DNA of 64,000 bases, from the NCBI GenBank assembly GCA_024752435.1, contig CP103034.1:1736001-1800000 (forward strand), read 5' to 3'. This DNA is from Allantophomopsis cytisporea (Eukaryota; Ascomycota; Leotiomycetes; Phacidiales; Phacidiaceae). Positions 45,935-56,982 of this stretch are shown here, in pieces (the first letter of the stretch is position 1; each line of letters starts with the position of its first letter). The position numbers and the translations under genes are program-made. The notes below the pieces were generated by a model. That model was not told the DNA's origin. It worked only from the letters and a program-made list of their open reading frames with translations, and did not search any database.

Positions 45935-46744
45935 TTACGGACACTTGACAACACTGTCATCCTCATATTCAACCTCCTTGATACCTTCCTTGGTCACGAC
46001 TTTAACCAACATGCCCTTGAAATCAATCGGAAGACGTCTCTTCAACTCATCCGTACACATTCTCAAGATCTTCAATCCTTGCTCATAATCGATGTCCGGG
46101 TGGTGGTGTTTGTCAAGAATGGAGAGACAGTAGTACCTGGTTTCTGTTAGTTATTTGCCTTGCCAGTAAAAGAATATTTACACCGAAGACGAGAGTTGGA
46201 AGTCCTTACTGTGCGTAACCATGAGCAGCATATGGTAATGGAGCCAACGAAGCCAGATAGTCCAACCAGTACAAGCTTGGCTGCTCAGTGATAGGATCAA
46301 CACCACCCAGCAACAAGTTGACGTTATATGGCTTTCGGGATCGTAAAGACGAAGCGAGTTCACCACGGACAAAGTGAGCCATGGCCGAAGGGGAAAGATC
46401 GTTGCCGTTGCGCATGGAATAAAGTTGAGCGTTGGCTTGCACGTATTCGGCGAATTGGACTGGATGAGGTCACAATTAGTGATTGTTGATCGGAAAGTGC
46501 TTGAGAGATATATTGAAGCAACATACTTGTGTCTCCAGCTTCACCAGTGAATGCCATCAGGGTCTGCTTGTTCAACTGTCTCGTCTTGTCATCGGAAGCC
46601 TTGAGGATAGTAGCACCTCTCATAGCAGCCTTTGAGGCGGCGATGAGGGTGAAGTCCTTCCCAGTAATTCCAAGTAAGACCTCCCTATCGATACGTTAGC
46701 AAAGCGATGCGCATATTTGCAACTGAATGTGAAAGGACATACAT
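45935..46744 (-). CDS. PRE1: 20S proteasome subunit beta-4 (Pre1)
   Basis: Four coding exons (46743-46744, 46527-46684, 46210-46459, 45935-46136) encode 203 residues. The start codon itself is split: AT lies before a GTATGT donor and G after the TAG acceptor, giving MEVLLGITGKDFTLIAASKA. The conserved ILKASDDKTRQL, GEAGDT, QFAEYVQAN and NVNLLLGGVDP stretches are those of Pre1/PSMB2, a non-catalytic beta subunit; accordingly there is no propeptide or N-terminal catalytic Thr. The C-terminal part (ILDKHHHPDIDYEQGLKIL, RLPIDFKGMLVKVV) is complete. It assembles in the 20S core in nucleus and cytoplasm. The gene is divergent from RRP9 and shares a 282-bp promoter with it. Confidence 0.93.
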
Positions 46745-47026
46745 TTTGTAAGCTGTTGATGAGGAGAAAGGTATTCGTAGTAAGTCGTTATGCAAGCTCG
46801 AGCTCACGCACGATGTAGCTATCACACAGCAACGCACGCGTAGCACAGCTGCCTCATACATCGGCCCATCAATAATCCGTGAATGCCTGGCAGCCTGACA
46901 ACTGCCAGCCAAATTTCACCCGACGAAATAATATTTTTGGTGCCCGCAGCATTTGAAAATCAAAAAGTCAAGGCGAACTGCTCACACGCGCCAACACATA
47001 TATTGATTGAAGGCACTCGACAAGTC
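46745..47026. promoter_or_regulatory. Bidirectional promoter of PRE1 and RRP9
   Basis: 282 bp between two divergent start codons, one for a proteasome subunit and one for a ribosome-biogenesis factor. No TATA box at a convincing distance and no Rpn4-like site (GGTGGCAAA) was found. An inverted GGCAGCCTGACAACTGCC block lies near 46890. Confidence 0.7.
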
Positions 47027-48706
47027 ATGTCTTCATTCTTCACCATCCCCGGCGCTCAGAAAAAGCGCAAGAGAACGGATGCCGCAGCACCTCCAAAAAA
47101 ACGAGTCGCAGCCACTACCACCAAGCCTTCGAAGCCTGCCCGACAGAACAAGGCACCTGAACGCGATGAAGAAATTTCCGGCAGCGAAAGTGACTCCGAT
47201 GACGGTCCCAGGCCAATAGATGAGTCTGAGGAAGAAGATGGGTCGGAATCGGAAGCCGAAGACGAAACCGCTGCAGAGCGTAGATTACGGCTTGCGGAGA
47301 GATACTTGGATAATATTCGCGAGGAGGTCGACGAAGTGGGGTTCGACGCTGAGGACATTGATCGAGATCTGATTGCAGAACGATTGGAGGAGGATGTAGC
47401 CGAGTCAAAAGGCAGGATTTATCGTGCTCTGGCAGAACAATTGGAGTTTGGGATTGCAAGCAGCGCAAAATTCCGGTGCGACAGCCACACTATTACTGGC
47501 ATAGCGACTTGCGCACCATACGCATATACCGTCAGCAAAGACTTATGGCTACATAAATGGCGCATCCAGGAACTGCCAGAGAAGCAGGTGAAGAAGAATG
47601 CGAAGGGCAAGAAGATGAAGAAACAACCACCGCCGAAACGAAGACCTGAAGTTGTTAAGAGTGTACGAGGAAACAAGAACAATTCAAAGGACAATGGTTA
47701 CAAAGGGCATGTGGACTCTATTCTTTGTGTTGCTGCTTCTGAAGACGGCAAGTTCGTGGTCACAGGTGGAAGAGATAGAAGGATAGTGGTCTGGGATGCC
47801 AACACTCTCGAGCCTTTACGAGTATTTGGTCAACACCGAGACTCCGTGACCGGTCTTGCATTCCGTCGAGGTACAAATCAACTCTACTCCAGCAGCAAGG
47901 ACAGAACGATCAAGATATGGAGTCTTAACGAATTAGCATACGTCGAAACACTTTTCGGTCACCAAGATGAGGTTGTGGACATTGCAGCTCTTGCTCAGGA
48001 ACGCTGTATTTCCGTTGGAGCACGCGACAGAACAGCACGTTTATGGAAGGTTGTTGAGGAGACTCAGCTTGTCTTCCGCGGTGGTGGAGGTGAGAAGAAA
48101 CGAGTCACTGGACCTAGGGTGTTGGAGGGAAGCATGGATCGAGTTGCCATGATAGACGAAGAAATGTTCATTACTGGTGGTGATAATGGATCTATATCGC
48201 TGTGGGTCACGCACAAGAAGAAACCAATCTACACACTCAGCCAAGCACATGGCATTGAAGAGCCAATGACCGCCGAGGAGGTTTCAGCGGAGGCACATCC
48301 AGACGAGAAAGTTGTACCAGCGCCGCAGCCAAGATGGATTACGGCCCTCAAGACGATCCCTTACTCCGACGTCATCCTCAGTGGGAGCTGGGACGGTTCT
48401 CTGCGTGCCTGGAAGGTCAGTGAGGACCGAAAGAAGATTGAGTCTGTAGGGATCGTAGGTTCTATTCCCGTCTCAGAGGTGGTGAATGAAGATGGTGGTC
48501 GGGAAATAAAGGGCGTGATTAATGACATAGCCGTTTTTGAACGGGGAGATAGAGGTAAGGAGGGGGTGTGTATTGTATGTGCTGTTGGCAAGGAGCATAG
48601 ATTCGGGAGATGGATACAAAAGGCGGGGAAGAATTGCTCGGTGGTGTTCGAGGTTCCGAGAGTCGCAGTTTCTAAGAAGGTTGCCCAGCAAGATGAGCAA
48701 GAATAG
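47027..48706 (+). CDS. RRP9: U3 snoRNP-associated WD40 protein Rrp9 (U3-55K)
   Basis: Intronless, 559 residues from the ATG at 47027; the frame is open back to 46883, but the first conserved residues start at MSSFFTIPG. A basic nuclear-signal region (KKRKRTDAAAPPKKR) and an acidic stretch lead to the conserved RLRLAERYLDNIREEVDEVG and DLIAERLEEDVAESKGRIYR, both typical of Rrp9. A WD40 propeller follows from about residue 150, with blades ending in IVVWD, IKIWS, ARLWK and LRAWK. Rrp9 binds the U3 snoRNA box B/C motif and is needed for 18S rRNA processing in the nucleolus. Confidence 0.95.
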   Translation: MSSFFTIPGAQKKRKRTDAAAPPKKRVAATTTKPSKPARQNKAPERDEEISGSESDSDDGPRPIDESEEEDGSESEAEDETAAERRLRLAERYLDNIREEVDEVGFDAEDIDRDLIAERLEEDVAESKGRIYRALAEQLEFGIASSAKFRCDSHTITGIATCAPYAYTVSKDLWLHKWRIQELPEKQVKKNAKGKKMKKQPPPKRRPEVVKSVRGNKNNSKDNGYKGHVDSILCVAASEDGKFVVTGGRDRRIVVWDANTLEPLRVFGQHRDSVTGLAFRRGTNQLYSSSKDRTIKIWSLNELAYVETLFGHQDEVVDIAALAQERCISVGARDRTARLWKVVEETQLVFRGGGGEKKRVTGPRVLEGSMDRVAMIDEEMFITGGDNGSISLWVTHKKKPIYTLSQAHGIEEPMTAEEVSAEAHPDEKVVPAPQPRWITALKTIPYSDVILSGSWDGSLRAWKVSEDRKKIESVGIVGSIPVSEVVNEDGGREIKGVINDIAVFERGDRGKEGVCIVCAVGKEHRFGRWIQKAGKNCSVVFEVPRVAVSKKVAQQDEQE

Positions 48707-49064
48707 GCATGAAAAACGGGATCGTTTGTAAAAGGCATCGACCAAGGAGTTGAGCGGCATTTTGGCGGAGTTAGGGATTTTTCCTCCCTTATTTTAAATG
48801 AATATATTGTTGAACTTCACCGCCACAAACCATTTCAATGAGTTCCACGAGTGAAATCAACTTGAAGCATATGAACATGATGTTTTTAGAAATCAACTTT
48901 TGATATCCTAGGGGTATATTCATCTAATTAAGTGTGTCGCAATATAGCGTACAGTGTGATCCCCAACGCCAAACATCATTATGGTGACAAAAGAAAAGGT
49001 CATATCACATATTCACACAGGGGTTCTCTGCACTCCCAACCCGATACAACCAGAATTACACGAC
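48707..49064. other. 3' flanks of two convergent genes
   Basis: 358 bp between the stop codons of RRP9 (plus) and the Sfk1-like gene (minus). No other element seen. Confidence 0.45.
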
Positions 49065-50007
49065 TTAGAAATTGTGTGCGACTCCCTGACCTTGCTTGTA
49101 CTTCACGTTGTTGACAGTACGGGACTGCTCATCGGGGTTCGTCAAAGTACGCTGGCTTCCCTCTCTGACATGACCATCGTTGGCCTCCAACTGCATCTCG
49201 GTCTCATTGCTGGTGAAGTGCTTGGTATGCACGGCTGGGACGAGGTCGACGAAGAAGCTGGCCACGTAGAATGTGAAGACAAATGAGACGGCCCACTCAA
49301 GGACAGCGGCAGCATTGTATGCAGAGCGGAAGTTGCAGACAGCAAAAGCTAGATTCAATGTTAGTAATGGACTTGATTGGCACGATTGTAGAGTGTGCAT
49401 ACCAATAGCAAGGGCAACTTCAACCAAGATAAAGACAAGCTTAATCCAGAAGCTGGCTCTCAGGACGCGATGCTCGCGGAAGTGAATCCCGAGGCGCTGA
49501 TACTCGGCGCAAATGCAGATGGCAGACACAACGTAGCCGACAATGAAGAGTAGGAGGAAAACATCGTGAAGACGTGGGTGTCTGAGGGTATCGAAGATAC
49601 TCAGAAGAATGAGCCCGGCAGTTCCAATGGCAGCGAAAACGAGCGAGATTCCCGACAAGACCTTCTCAGCCGTGGTGGTGTTCTTCGCCAAGCGGCCGTT
49701 GTGTCGGAGCCAGCGCTCCGAGAGGAAGGACAGGTCCAAGAAGACGGTTGTCACACAGGATCCTGCGATGAAGAGGGGTTTGAGCGATTGTGCGCCAACA
49801 TCACTGATGTATGCGATGTGTTGGTTAGGTTCCATCGATGCGTAATGAGGTTTTCCTGTCGAGGTCCAGTGGATGAGGAGACCCATTAACATTCCCACCC
49901 AACAAAGGGAGGAGATGACTGGGAAGACCTGCGATTAGTGTTAGAATTGATGTTCAAATTGAGAAGGCTATCAATACAATACATACCCAGTATGATACGC
50001 CCCACAT
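49065..50007 (-). CDS. Frag1/DRAM/Sfk1-family membrane protein
   Basis: Three exons (49987-50007, 49403-49928, 49065-49348) encode 276 residues starting MWGVSYWVFPVISSLCWVGM, which forms the first membrane helix. The ISDVGAQSLKPLFIAGS motif in the first lumenal loop is the conserved signature of the Frag1/DRAM/Sfk1 family. Five further hydrophobic segments follow, ending LEWAVSFVFTFYVASFFVDL, then a polar cytosolic tail. Yeast Sfk1 is a plasma-membrane protein affecting phosphoinositide signalling and lipid asymmetry; the closest functional equivalent here is an inference. The second intron (49349-49402) is 54 nt and has no stop in frame, so retention would insert 18 residues and still yield protein. 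Confidence 0.85.
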
Positions 50008-51461
50008 TCTGATCTGGTGGAGGTTTGTGTTGTGGTATTAGTTTGCAGAGTAAAGAGGTCGAGGAATTCAATCCGCTCGTTTTGCAGATTGTATGAGGGT
50101 CGGGTCACACAACAGTAGTAACTATTGATGAGGATGGAATCAGAATCAAAGTGAATAATACGAAAGCGAGGGAACAACGCCGATTGCTTCAATATAAAGA
50201 AAAGGACTAACAACACTAACAAATCCTTCTTCTCCAATACTTGTACGTAGAGTAGTAGGTCATCACACAGCACCCAGCACCCAGCACCCAGCACACCTCA
50301 CACCTCACACAGCCTCTAGAGACTGCGCGGTCTGCGTGGTGGTGTGCACTTCCACTTCACTCCACCCAGTCATGACTCGAGCCATAGGAGAGTCCTGCGT
50401 ACATAGTACGGTCGTCAAGTGCAGCACTGGCATTGCATCAGTGAGGAGAGTAAGGAACACATCCATCTCACTAGACTATGACCTCATCAACGTCCCTTTC
50501 ATTCCCCGGCTCAGGCCCACTTGCTGTGTATTGCGTCGTAAATAAATCTTCGCGGTGACGAATGGACTTCAGGCGTAAGGGCCGACTTACAAAGCGACTT
50601 GTAGGGATCATCTGTCGCGTATAGGCAGATAAAGTTAGCAATTCCGTCTGCCAAGTTTATAAGCGGACTTGGGGGCGTCGATCGGAGGTTGAATGAGAGC
50701 GACGAACGAGAACGGCACCACTAGAGCCGGAGGCTCTGATGCAATGCACGTGACCCCTTTGAGCGCGCATGTCCGACGGATGAAGGAGGATTTGGACGAT
50801 TTTAAAGGAAACACATGACATCATGTTATAGTGTGTTCGTGAACCTCGGCTTTGAAATTATCAAATCCTTTTTCCTCCGCAAATATAGCGAAAATGAGAA
50901 CAAGTTATGGTTACGAATTTTCAAAGTTACATTGCTGGCTGTTCCTGAAAATCACACCAATCGGATCTCATGGATATACACATTCTGTACAACATGGGAA
51001 GGAAAGTAACATGACACAGCATGGAACATATGAACTAATTCCAAGTAAAAAAACAACAACAACAACATATAAAATCGAAGACCCTCCGGAATCTGAATAA
51101 CAAACTTTGACTATCGAATTAGCTATATCATTAGACTCCGATGATACAAGTCCCTGGATTGACGTGGCTCCAAACATCGAATCCACAATGTCATCCTCGT
51201 GAAATGCGGACTTGTCATGTACGTACATACCGAAGGAGTAGTACATAACACAAAATCGCACCCTGGCTGAGACGCCCCATTGATGATTAAACGTCCCGCA
51301 AAACAAAAGTCCCCTACGCCGCACGATGATGTACGTCACGTGATTCAGCCTCGTCCGCCAGCCGAGAAGGCTACGATTCCATCAAACATCACATTCACTC
51401 TTGCACGTCCAGACAATATGCAACTTTCCGGATAGCTCGTGCTTCCTCTCATATTGCCATC
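50008..51461. other. Divergent upstream region of the Sfk1-like and CDK7 genes
   Basis: 1.45 kb without coding capacity that I can support. A CAGCACC tandem lies at about 50268-50296. On the CDK7 side an E-box-like TACGTCACGTGA sits at about 51332-51343, some 120 bp before the start codon. Confidence 0.45.
50268..50296. repeat. CAGCACC tandem repeat
   Basis: About four copies of a 7-bp unit, followed by CACCTCA repeats, within upstream DNA. Confidence 0.85.
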
Positions 51462-52701
51462 ATGGCAGTCTCACCAATGGTTCTGTATCCAGGACCAACA
51501 GACAAGAACTCCATCGCAGCGTCAAAACCCTCATCAGCGCTAGCTGCCCCGAATGGCGCCCCACCACCCTCGACTGTTGCCGATATGGCTGAACAGATGA
51601 ATGAGATCGAGAAGGCTAAATACGTCAAAGGTGATTGATACTGGAGCATTGGACCCAAGGTGCGCATGAACTGACTACTCGACAGGCAAGAAACTCGGAG
51701 AAGGTACCTACGCCAACGTCTACCTCGGTCACCTCAAGACGAATTCCTCCCACCTCGTCGCGATAAAGAAGATCAAGATTCAGAAGGAATACAGCGAGGG
51801 AATGGCCCCGGATGCAATCCGCGAACTCAAACACTTACAAGAGCTCTCTCACCCCAACATCATCTCGCTTCTGTCGGTCTTCTCGTCAAAATCGCAAAAC
51901 CTCAATCTCGTACTCGAATTCTTACCACTGGGCGATCTCGAACAACTCATCAAAGACGTCGAACATATCCGATACGGCGCTGCCGATATAAAAGCGTGGA
52001 TGGGCATGCTCGGCCGAGCTATTTGGTTTTGTCATGAAAATTTCGTGCTGCATCGAGATATCAAACCGAACAATTTGCTGATCGCTGCTGACGGCGAGGT
52101 CAAGCTTGCCGATTTTGGTCTTGCGAGAAGTTTTGCAGATCCGTACAGGGTGATGACCAGTAACGTGATTACGAGATGGTACCGTCCACCGGAGTTGCTT
52201 TTCGGCGCAAAGCACTATTCCGGCGCTGTCGATATGTGGTCTGTTGGTCTCGTCTTTGCAGAACTTATTATCCGAATGCCTTACATTGCGGGCGACACTG
52301 AGGTCCATCAGGTGAACCTCATCTGTCAGGCGATTGGAACACCAACGGAAGATAATTGGCCGGGAGTCACAAAGCTGCCAGAATATACAGTGCCGGACCC
52401 ACCAAATCCCCTGAGACCAAGAGATCAATGGATGGGCATGTTTGGTACAGCGGGTAGTGAAGGTGTGGATTTGCTGATGAAGATGTTGATTTTGGATCCC
52501 AGGAAGAGAATAACCGCACGTCAAGTGCTGGAGCACGAATGGTGGAGAGTGGAGCCGCGCCCGACTCGGAAAGAGGAACTACCTAAGAAGGGAGGAGGGG
52601 GAGATAAGGTCGGAGAAGACCTTGGTAGAAGACCCGGAGTAGTAGAGGAAAATGATAGAGGAAAAGGTGTGGCACGAAAGTTGAATTTTGGGGCAATGTA
52701 A
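51462..52701 (+). CDS. KIN28: CDK-activating/TFIIH kinase, CDK7/Kin28/Mcs6 orthologue
   Basis: Two exons (51462-51630, 51686-52701; 55-nt intron) encode 394 residues. The Gly-rich loop GEGTYANVY (61-69), the VAIKK lysine (84), a PSTAIRE-position helix GMAPDAIREL, catalytic loop HRDIKPNN (179-186), DFG (199-201) and the activation segment MTSNVITRWYRPPELL (Thr/Ser at about 214-215) are intact. The activation-loop sequence and the FGAKHY stretch identify the CDK7/Kin28/Mcs6 branch and not CDK1. The kinase forms TFIIH with cyclin H and MAT1 and phosphorylates the RNA polymerase II C-terminal domain. A disordered Ala/Pro-rich N-terminus of about 50 residues and a basic C-terminal tail flank the domain. 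Confidence 0.93.
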
Positions 52702-53924
52702 TAAAAGGTCAAGATATATGGCGTTTTGGGGTACGAAGGTTTCAAGCGTAAAAAGCTATGAAGAATGATCATCACATTTATCTTATACTCATTGCCATCA
52801 CATGAATTTCGGACCCGAACCATACATAATCCCGTCTACAGCAGGTTTGATCGTATACCAATTAGCTCTCTCCGCAAACTCATAGATTTTAACTCTGAAG
52901 ACCTTTGAAACCTCTCGCCATCAACAACTACTGCCGCTAGCTGCTTCGCAGATTTTACCTTAATAGTGGTGAAGAAGAAAACGGTGTCTGAGATGAGAAG
53001 TATGGAGCCATCGAGGAATGTTTATTCATTGCCGCTTCAGATGCGTAGATTGCGTTCCGCGCACTGACAATATTCTCTTTGCGCATTGAATGTTAGCTAT
53101 AATCCCATGTTTCATTATGCTGCAAAAACAGAAACGACCATACATATCTGTGAGAAATAGCGAGGTTCAGCAGACGGTGTTCATTAATGCAGGCTACTGA
53201 TCGTTGTGTCTGGTCACTGGCTGGTACATCTGGTTACTTGGCGTAGTCTAAATTAAACTCCTTGCACTTCACTTCATTGCAAATCATATTGTAATTCTGG
53301 AATACAAATGAATCACTCAGCTAGTTTTCTAGAAAATATATAGTGGAATTTTGTTCGTTTGCTATTTTGAATAGATATTAAAACAGCTTATGAACTTCAC
53401 CCTTGTCTCTTTCGTTTTCATCTACCTGTATCCACTAGAATTCACCTAAACTCATGTCCTCTCTAAACCCTATTCATTGGAGATTCCAGCTGTATAAAAA
53501 ATCAGCTCTGGTAAGGAAGTGTTAAGTCTCATACTTCTCTTCAAATATGTAGCGATAGCATTGGGATTTCTTTAGTGCTCGACATGTGATTTTACCATAG
53601 AACTCGAGAACTGTTTATATTCCTTTGCACACAAGTGGAGGACGAGAATAACCTGAGGTTTTCGAATAACTATACAAACTGTAGCTCATGTCATCCTGTC
53701 ACGCCATGCTTTTGGGTAGGTGGCTTTTGACGATACTGCATTTTATCCTGTTGATATCTCAAGTGAGACTTTGTTGCATAGCGCCTTTTAAATATTGATT
53801 CATCATAAAGTAATCGCCTGCTTGTAACAACAGGTTCAGATAGAAATAAAGGACCAAATGCACGAAGAGATCTGAATTATGATGCGCTTGTCAAAGTGAA
53901 GTGAAGTGAAGGGATATAAAGGTC
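52702..53924. other. Intergenic region at the right edge of the core block
   Basis: 1.2 kb, increasingly AT-rich, with no gene recognised. It marks the passage from conserved to accessory DNA. Confidence 0.4.
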
Positions 53925-54623
53925 ATGGAGTTACCTCCGTTTACGACCGCATCATCAACTGTAACTAAAACGCTCCTACAGAACGTCAACATTAATTTGT
54001 ATTTAATATCAGTTCCCTTCTACCTTGGTGTTGGCTCTGCGTATGTAAGTAGCTACTCTCGCAGTTGGGAATGCTTCTCCGCAGAAGCTGGCAACAACAC
54101 CGTACCATTCCTCGACCTTTCAGCCTATGGTACCAAGGCGGTCAGCTGCCTAAGGTGTATGATACTAAAGATCGTAATTTTACCTACTCGCCCGTTGAAA
54201 GCCACCAAGCTTTCAATGAAGTCAAAATTGGATTTTGAAATCGCACAACGACGCTTGCCTCTACAGAGGATGACAGCATTCAAACACAAGCTTGTAACGG
54301 CGTCAATATCGATTGATAGACAACTGCGGTCCTTATCCTACTCAATTTTATGCCTCGACTATGGCTTTTGTGTTGCAGCCAACAGTGGCTGTAATTGGAC
54401 GCAAGCCACTGTATACTATGTGCAGGAAGCCTGTATCACCTTTTGGACAAGCACAGCTTGTAATAGGGGAAACGGTAGCTTTAACCCAACTTATGACTCG
54501 GTTCGTTGCAGTCTTGTGGATTCTGCACAAATTGTGCTTCTTTTCGTGCATACTCGGGCTGCAACTTTCAGGACTCTAGCAACTGTTCATAAAAAGCTGC
54601 ATCAAGTCCGGAGACAGAGTTAG
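53925..54623 (+). pseudogene. Decayed gene of unknown family
   Basis: An open frame of 232 codons exists, but coding-like segments alternate between frames. A Trp/Gln-rich piece QGGQLPKVYDTKDRNFTYSP and NEVKIGF (about 54135-54235) is ended by a TGA. The same frame continues as NRTTTLASTEDDSIQTQACN. After about 54310 the better frame is the one with GCNWTQATVYYVQEACITFW and NRGNGSFNPTYDS. The recurring Cys and N-x-S/T sites suggest a former secreted or membrane glycoprotein. I do not recognise the family. Alternatively the long frame is chance; the mixed-frame pattern favours decay. Confidence 0.45.
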
Positions 54624-56217
54624 AGACTATTCCATCCACTTCTCAAGTGGGTTTCTCTTTTGAGTTCCTTGGGGTTTCACACTTGTATGACGCAAATGCG
54701 GGAAGTAGTAAAAAGTAGATCTTATATCAAATTTGCCCTAGAAGAAGACTATACAATTTAAGACAACCGTGAATTGAGCTATACTAAAATGGTATAACTT
54801 ATTCGCATTTGAGATCTTGCTTGGGCATCTAGTGATGCTGCGCGTATTAGTGACAGGAGCGAGTTCTGATGGGCTATAGAGAGAATCTATATAGGATTAT
54901 GATATGGCTTACTGAAAAAACCAATCCAAAGATCATGGTCCTTGACGAAATGTCTCCAGTAATGAACGTTCGCGTACTCTTTTGGTATGCAAGCTGTTAT
55001 CTGTATTGCGTAACATAATACTGCCTCTATTTTAGCACACATTGCTTGTCATACAAGTGTATTTCGGGTGTGTGGTGAACAAGAACACTCTTGTAGGTAA
55101 TTCTCGGCGGTATCCTTCGTCCGGTCTGATGAAGGAGAACCGTACAGCCTTGCCGTTGTCCCAATAACATAGATACCACATTATTCTCTTCTCCGTACAG
55201 AAGCCAAGAGTTCATCCTGTGGGCAAAACTTGAGACTACACTGAAGGCATTCAGGGCATTCGCGGCTATCATTTTATATACGCAAGGCGGTGTATCCTAG
55301 CCTATGATACAGAGACTTAGAGCTTGACAGCTGCTACAAAGTGCAAAGAGAAAAGACTCGCGATTGAAGGACCGATTATAGTAATCCCCAATATGTTGGT
55401 TATGACAATCGATGTGGGAACTAACTTAGACATTCTGACGAAAACAAGAATTCAATATGTGTCAGCATGACTGGTAGTTCTGTTGGGGAAGGGCACAATT
55501 TGACTTTAAAAACCACACTGATTTTTCCGGAGAGACATTTTGAACCCTAACGAAAAGCGAAATACTGATGCTTGAATATGTTGGCAGAATTATTTGTCAA
55601 GTGCTCATATAGCTACAGCTAAAAGCCAAGCAAGGAAGTTCCGCAAGACCAAAGTCAGATTCTTGGGATCCATAATAGGTTCCCTGTCATCAAATTGGGC
55701 ATAAGAACAATACAAGCTATCCAACACTGTACTTACTATCTCGGCATATTTGCGGCTTATAATATCTATATCAAGCCGACTAATAGCCTAAATATCTAGA
55801 CGCAAACGTGGCAATATAGAAGGTCATATTTGATCAAGTCGACCTGTCCGTAAACGAATGTATCCACTGAAACGTCCTATGAAATCCACAGTATTACTAC
55901 TAATCATTTTACCAAAATGTCATAAGCAGAGCACGACTATCAAGATGATAAGATTCGGTTTTATACAATAAGGCGGGTTTTGGTGCTTGCAACCGCTGAA
56001 TTCGGCGGCTTTCAGCGCCGTTTCACGCTGCCCTGAGAACCTACGCAAAGAGACCAAGGTCATACAGCTTTAGACACTGACACTCGAAAATACATCGCTC
56101 CTCCGTCAATGACATAGGGATGCTCTTGAGATATTAAGGATTGGCGTGAGAGACTAGTCAATAATCATTTGGACATGCTACCCTGAGAGCCAGTATATCA
56201 ATTGATATTTAAAGGTT
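54624..56217. other. AT-rich intergenic region
   Basis: 1.6 kb without a supported gene; short frames such as 55027-55272 (minus) have no domain. A small GC-rich block with palindromic character (GGCGGCTTTCAGCGCCG, near 56000) stands out. The left part carries the remains of the decayed gene's 3' side. Confidence 0.4.
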
Positions 56218-56982
56218 CTATCTAACATCTCTTACCTCTAAAACTCTACTCAAATACTTCTCTAAGTCTTTGATCTCCTCCGCAACAGTAGTGTGTGACA
56301 TTCCCTCGTATATATGGAAGTCAATATTCCAACCCTCCTTTCGCAAGATCTCCTCAGATTGTTGAGCCCACCCAAGCTTTATTACTTGGTCGCGATCTCC
56401 ATGGCCCATGAATATGCATGTGTCTTGATTTGGAGCGTTTGCTGGTGTATGTTTGTGAAGTGACAAATACAGGGGCAAGAAGCAAGAAAGACCAAAGAAC
56501 CCACCCATTTTCATAGGTGCAGTAACGGCCGTGAATAACGACACAACTCCTCCTTGTGAGAATCCTCCTAGAATAATTCTCGATGGAGCAATACCAGCAT
56601 CAATCTCGCCCTGAATCAGCTGAAGGAGGTAGTCTCTCGACTGCAAGGTCCCCTCTTCATCTTGATCGGCGCGCGAATGAGTGAAAGGTGTCTATAAATC
56701 AATGGGTATTTGTGACAGACGCATTAAAAAGACAATCGGGCAGAAGAGACCTACTGTGCCTTGAGGGCGCACAATTTCAAACCAAGCAGGCATTTCCATA
56801 CCGCTGAGTGTGATGTTGATTTTTGGAGCATTTGGAAGAACGAACTTTGCGTTTTCGAAAGCTGGCTTGAGTCGCCATTGATCTGCTAATGGGACCCAAC
56901 CGGCACCGCTATCGCCAAGGCCATGGACGAATATGATCGTAGCAGTGTGTGAAGCTATGGCTGAAATTGTGACTTCAGACAT
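56218..56982 (-). CDS. Acyl-protein thioesterase 1-like serine hydrolase
   Basis: Two exons (56755-56982, 56218-56691; 63-nt intron with GTAGGT donor) encode 233 residues from MSEVTISAIASH. The family landmarks are present: FVHGLGDSGAGW, LPNAPKINITLS, MPAWFEI, TPFTHSRADQDEEG, nucleophile GFSQGG (Ser121), GHGDRDQVI (Asp177) and EGMSHTT (His209). The triad spacing matches acyl-protein thioesterases, which remove palmitate from cysteine in cytosolic or membrane-associated proteins. The sequence departs from typical orthologues in several places, so this may be a second, accessory copy. An in-frame ATG at 57081 would add a 33-residue hydrophobic leader; the shorter start is chosen because family members begin at this point. 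Confidence 0.88.
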
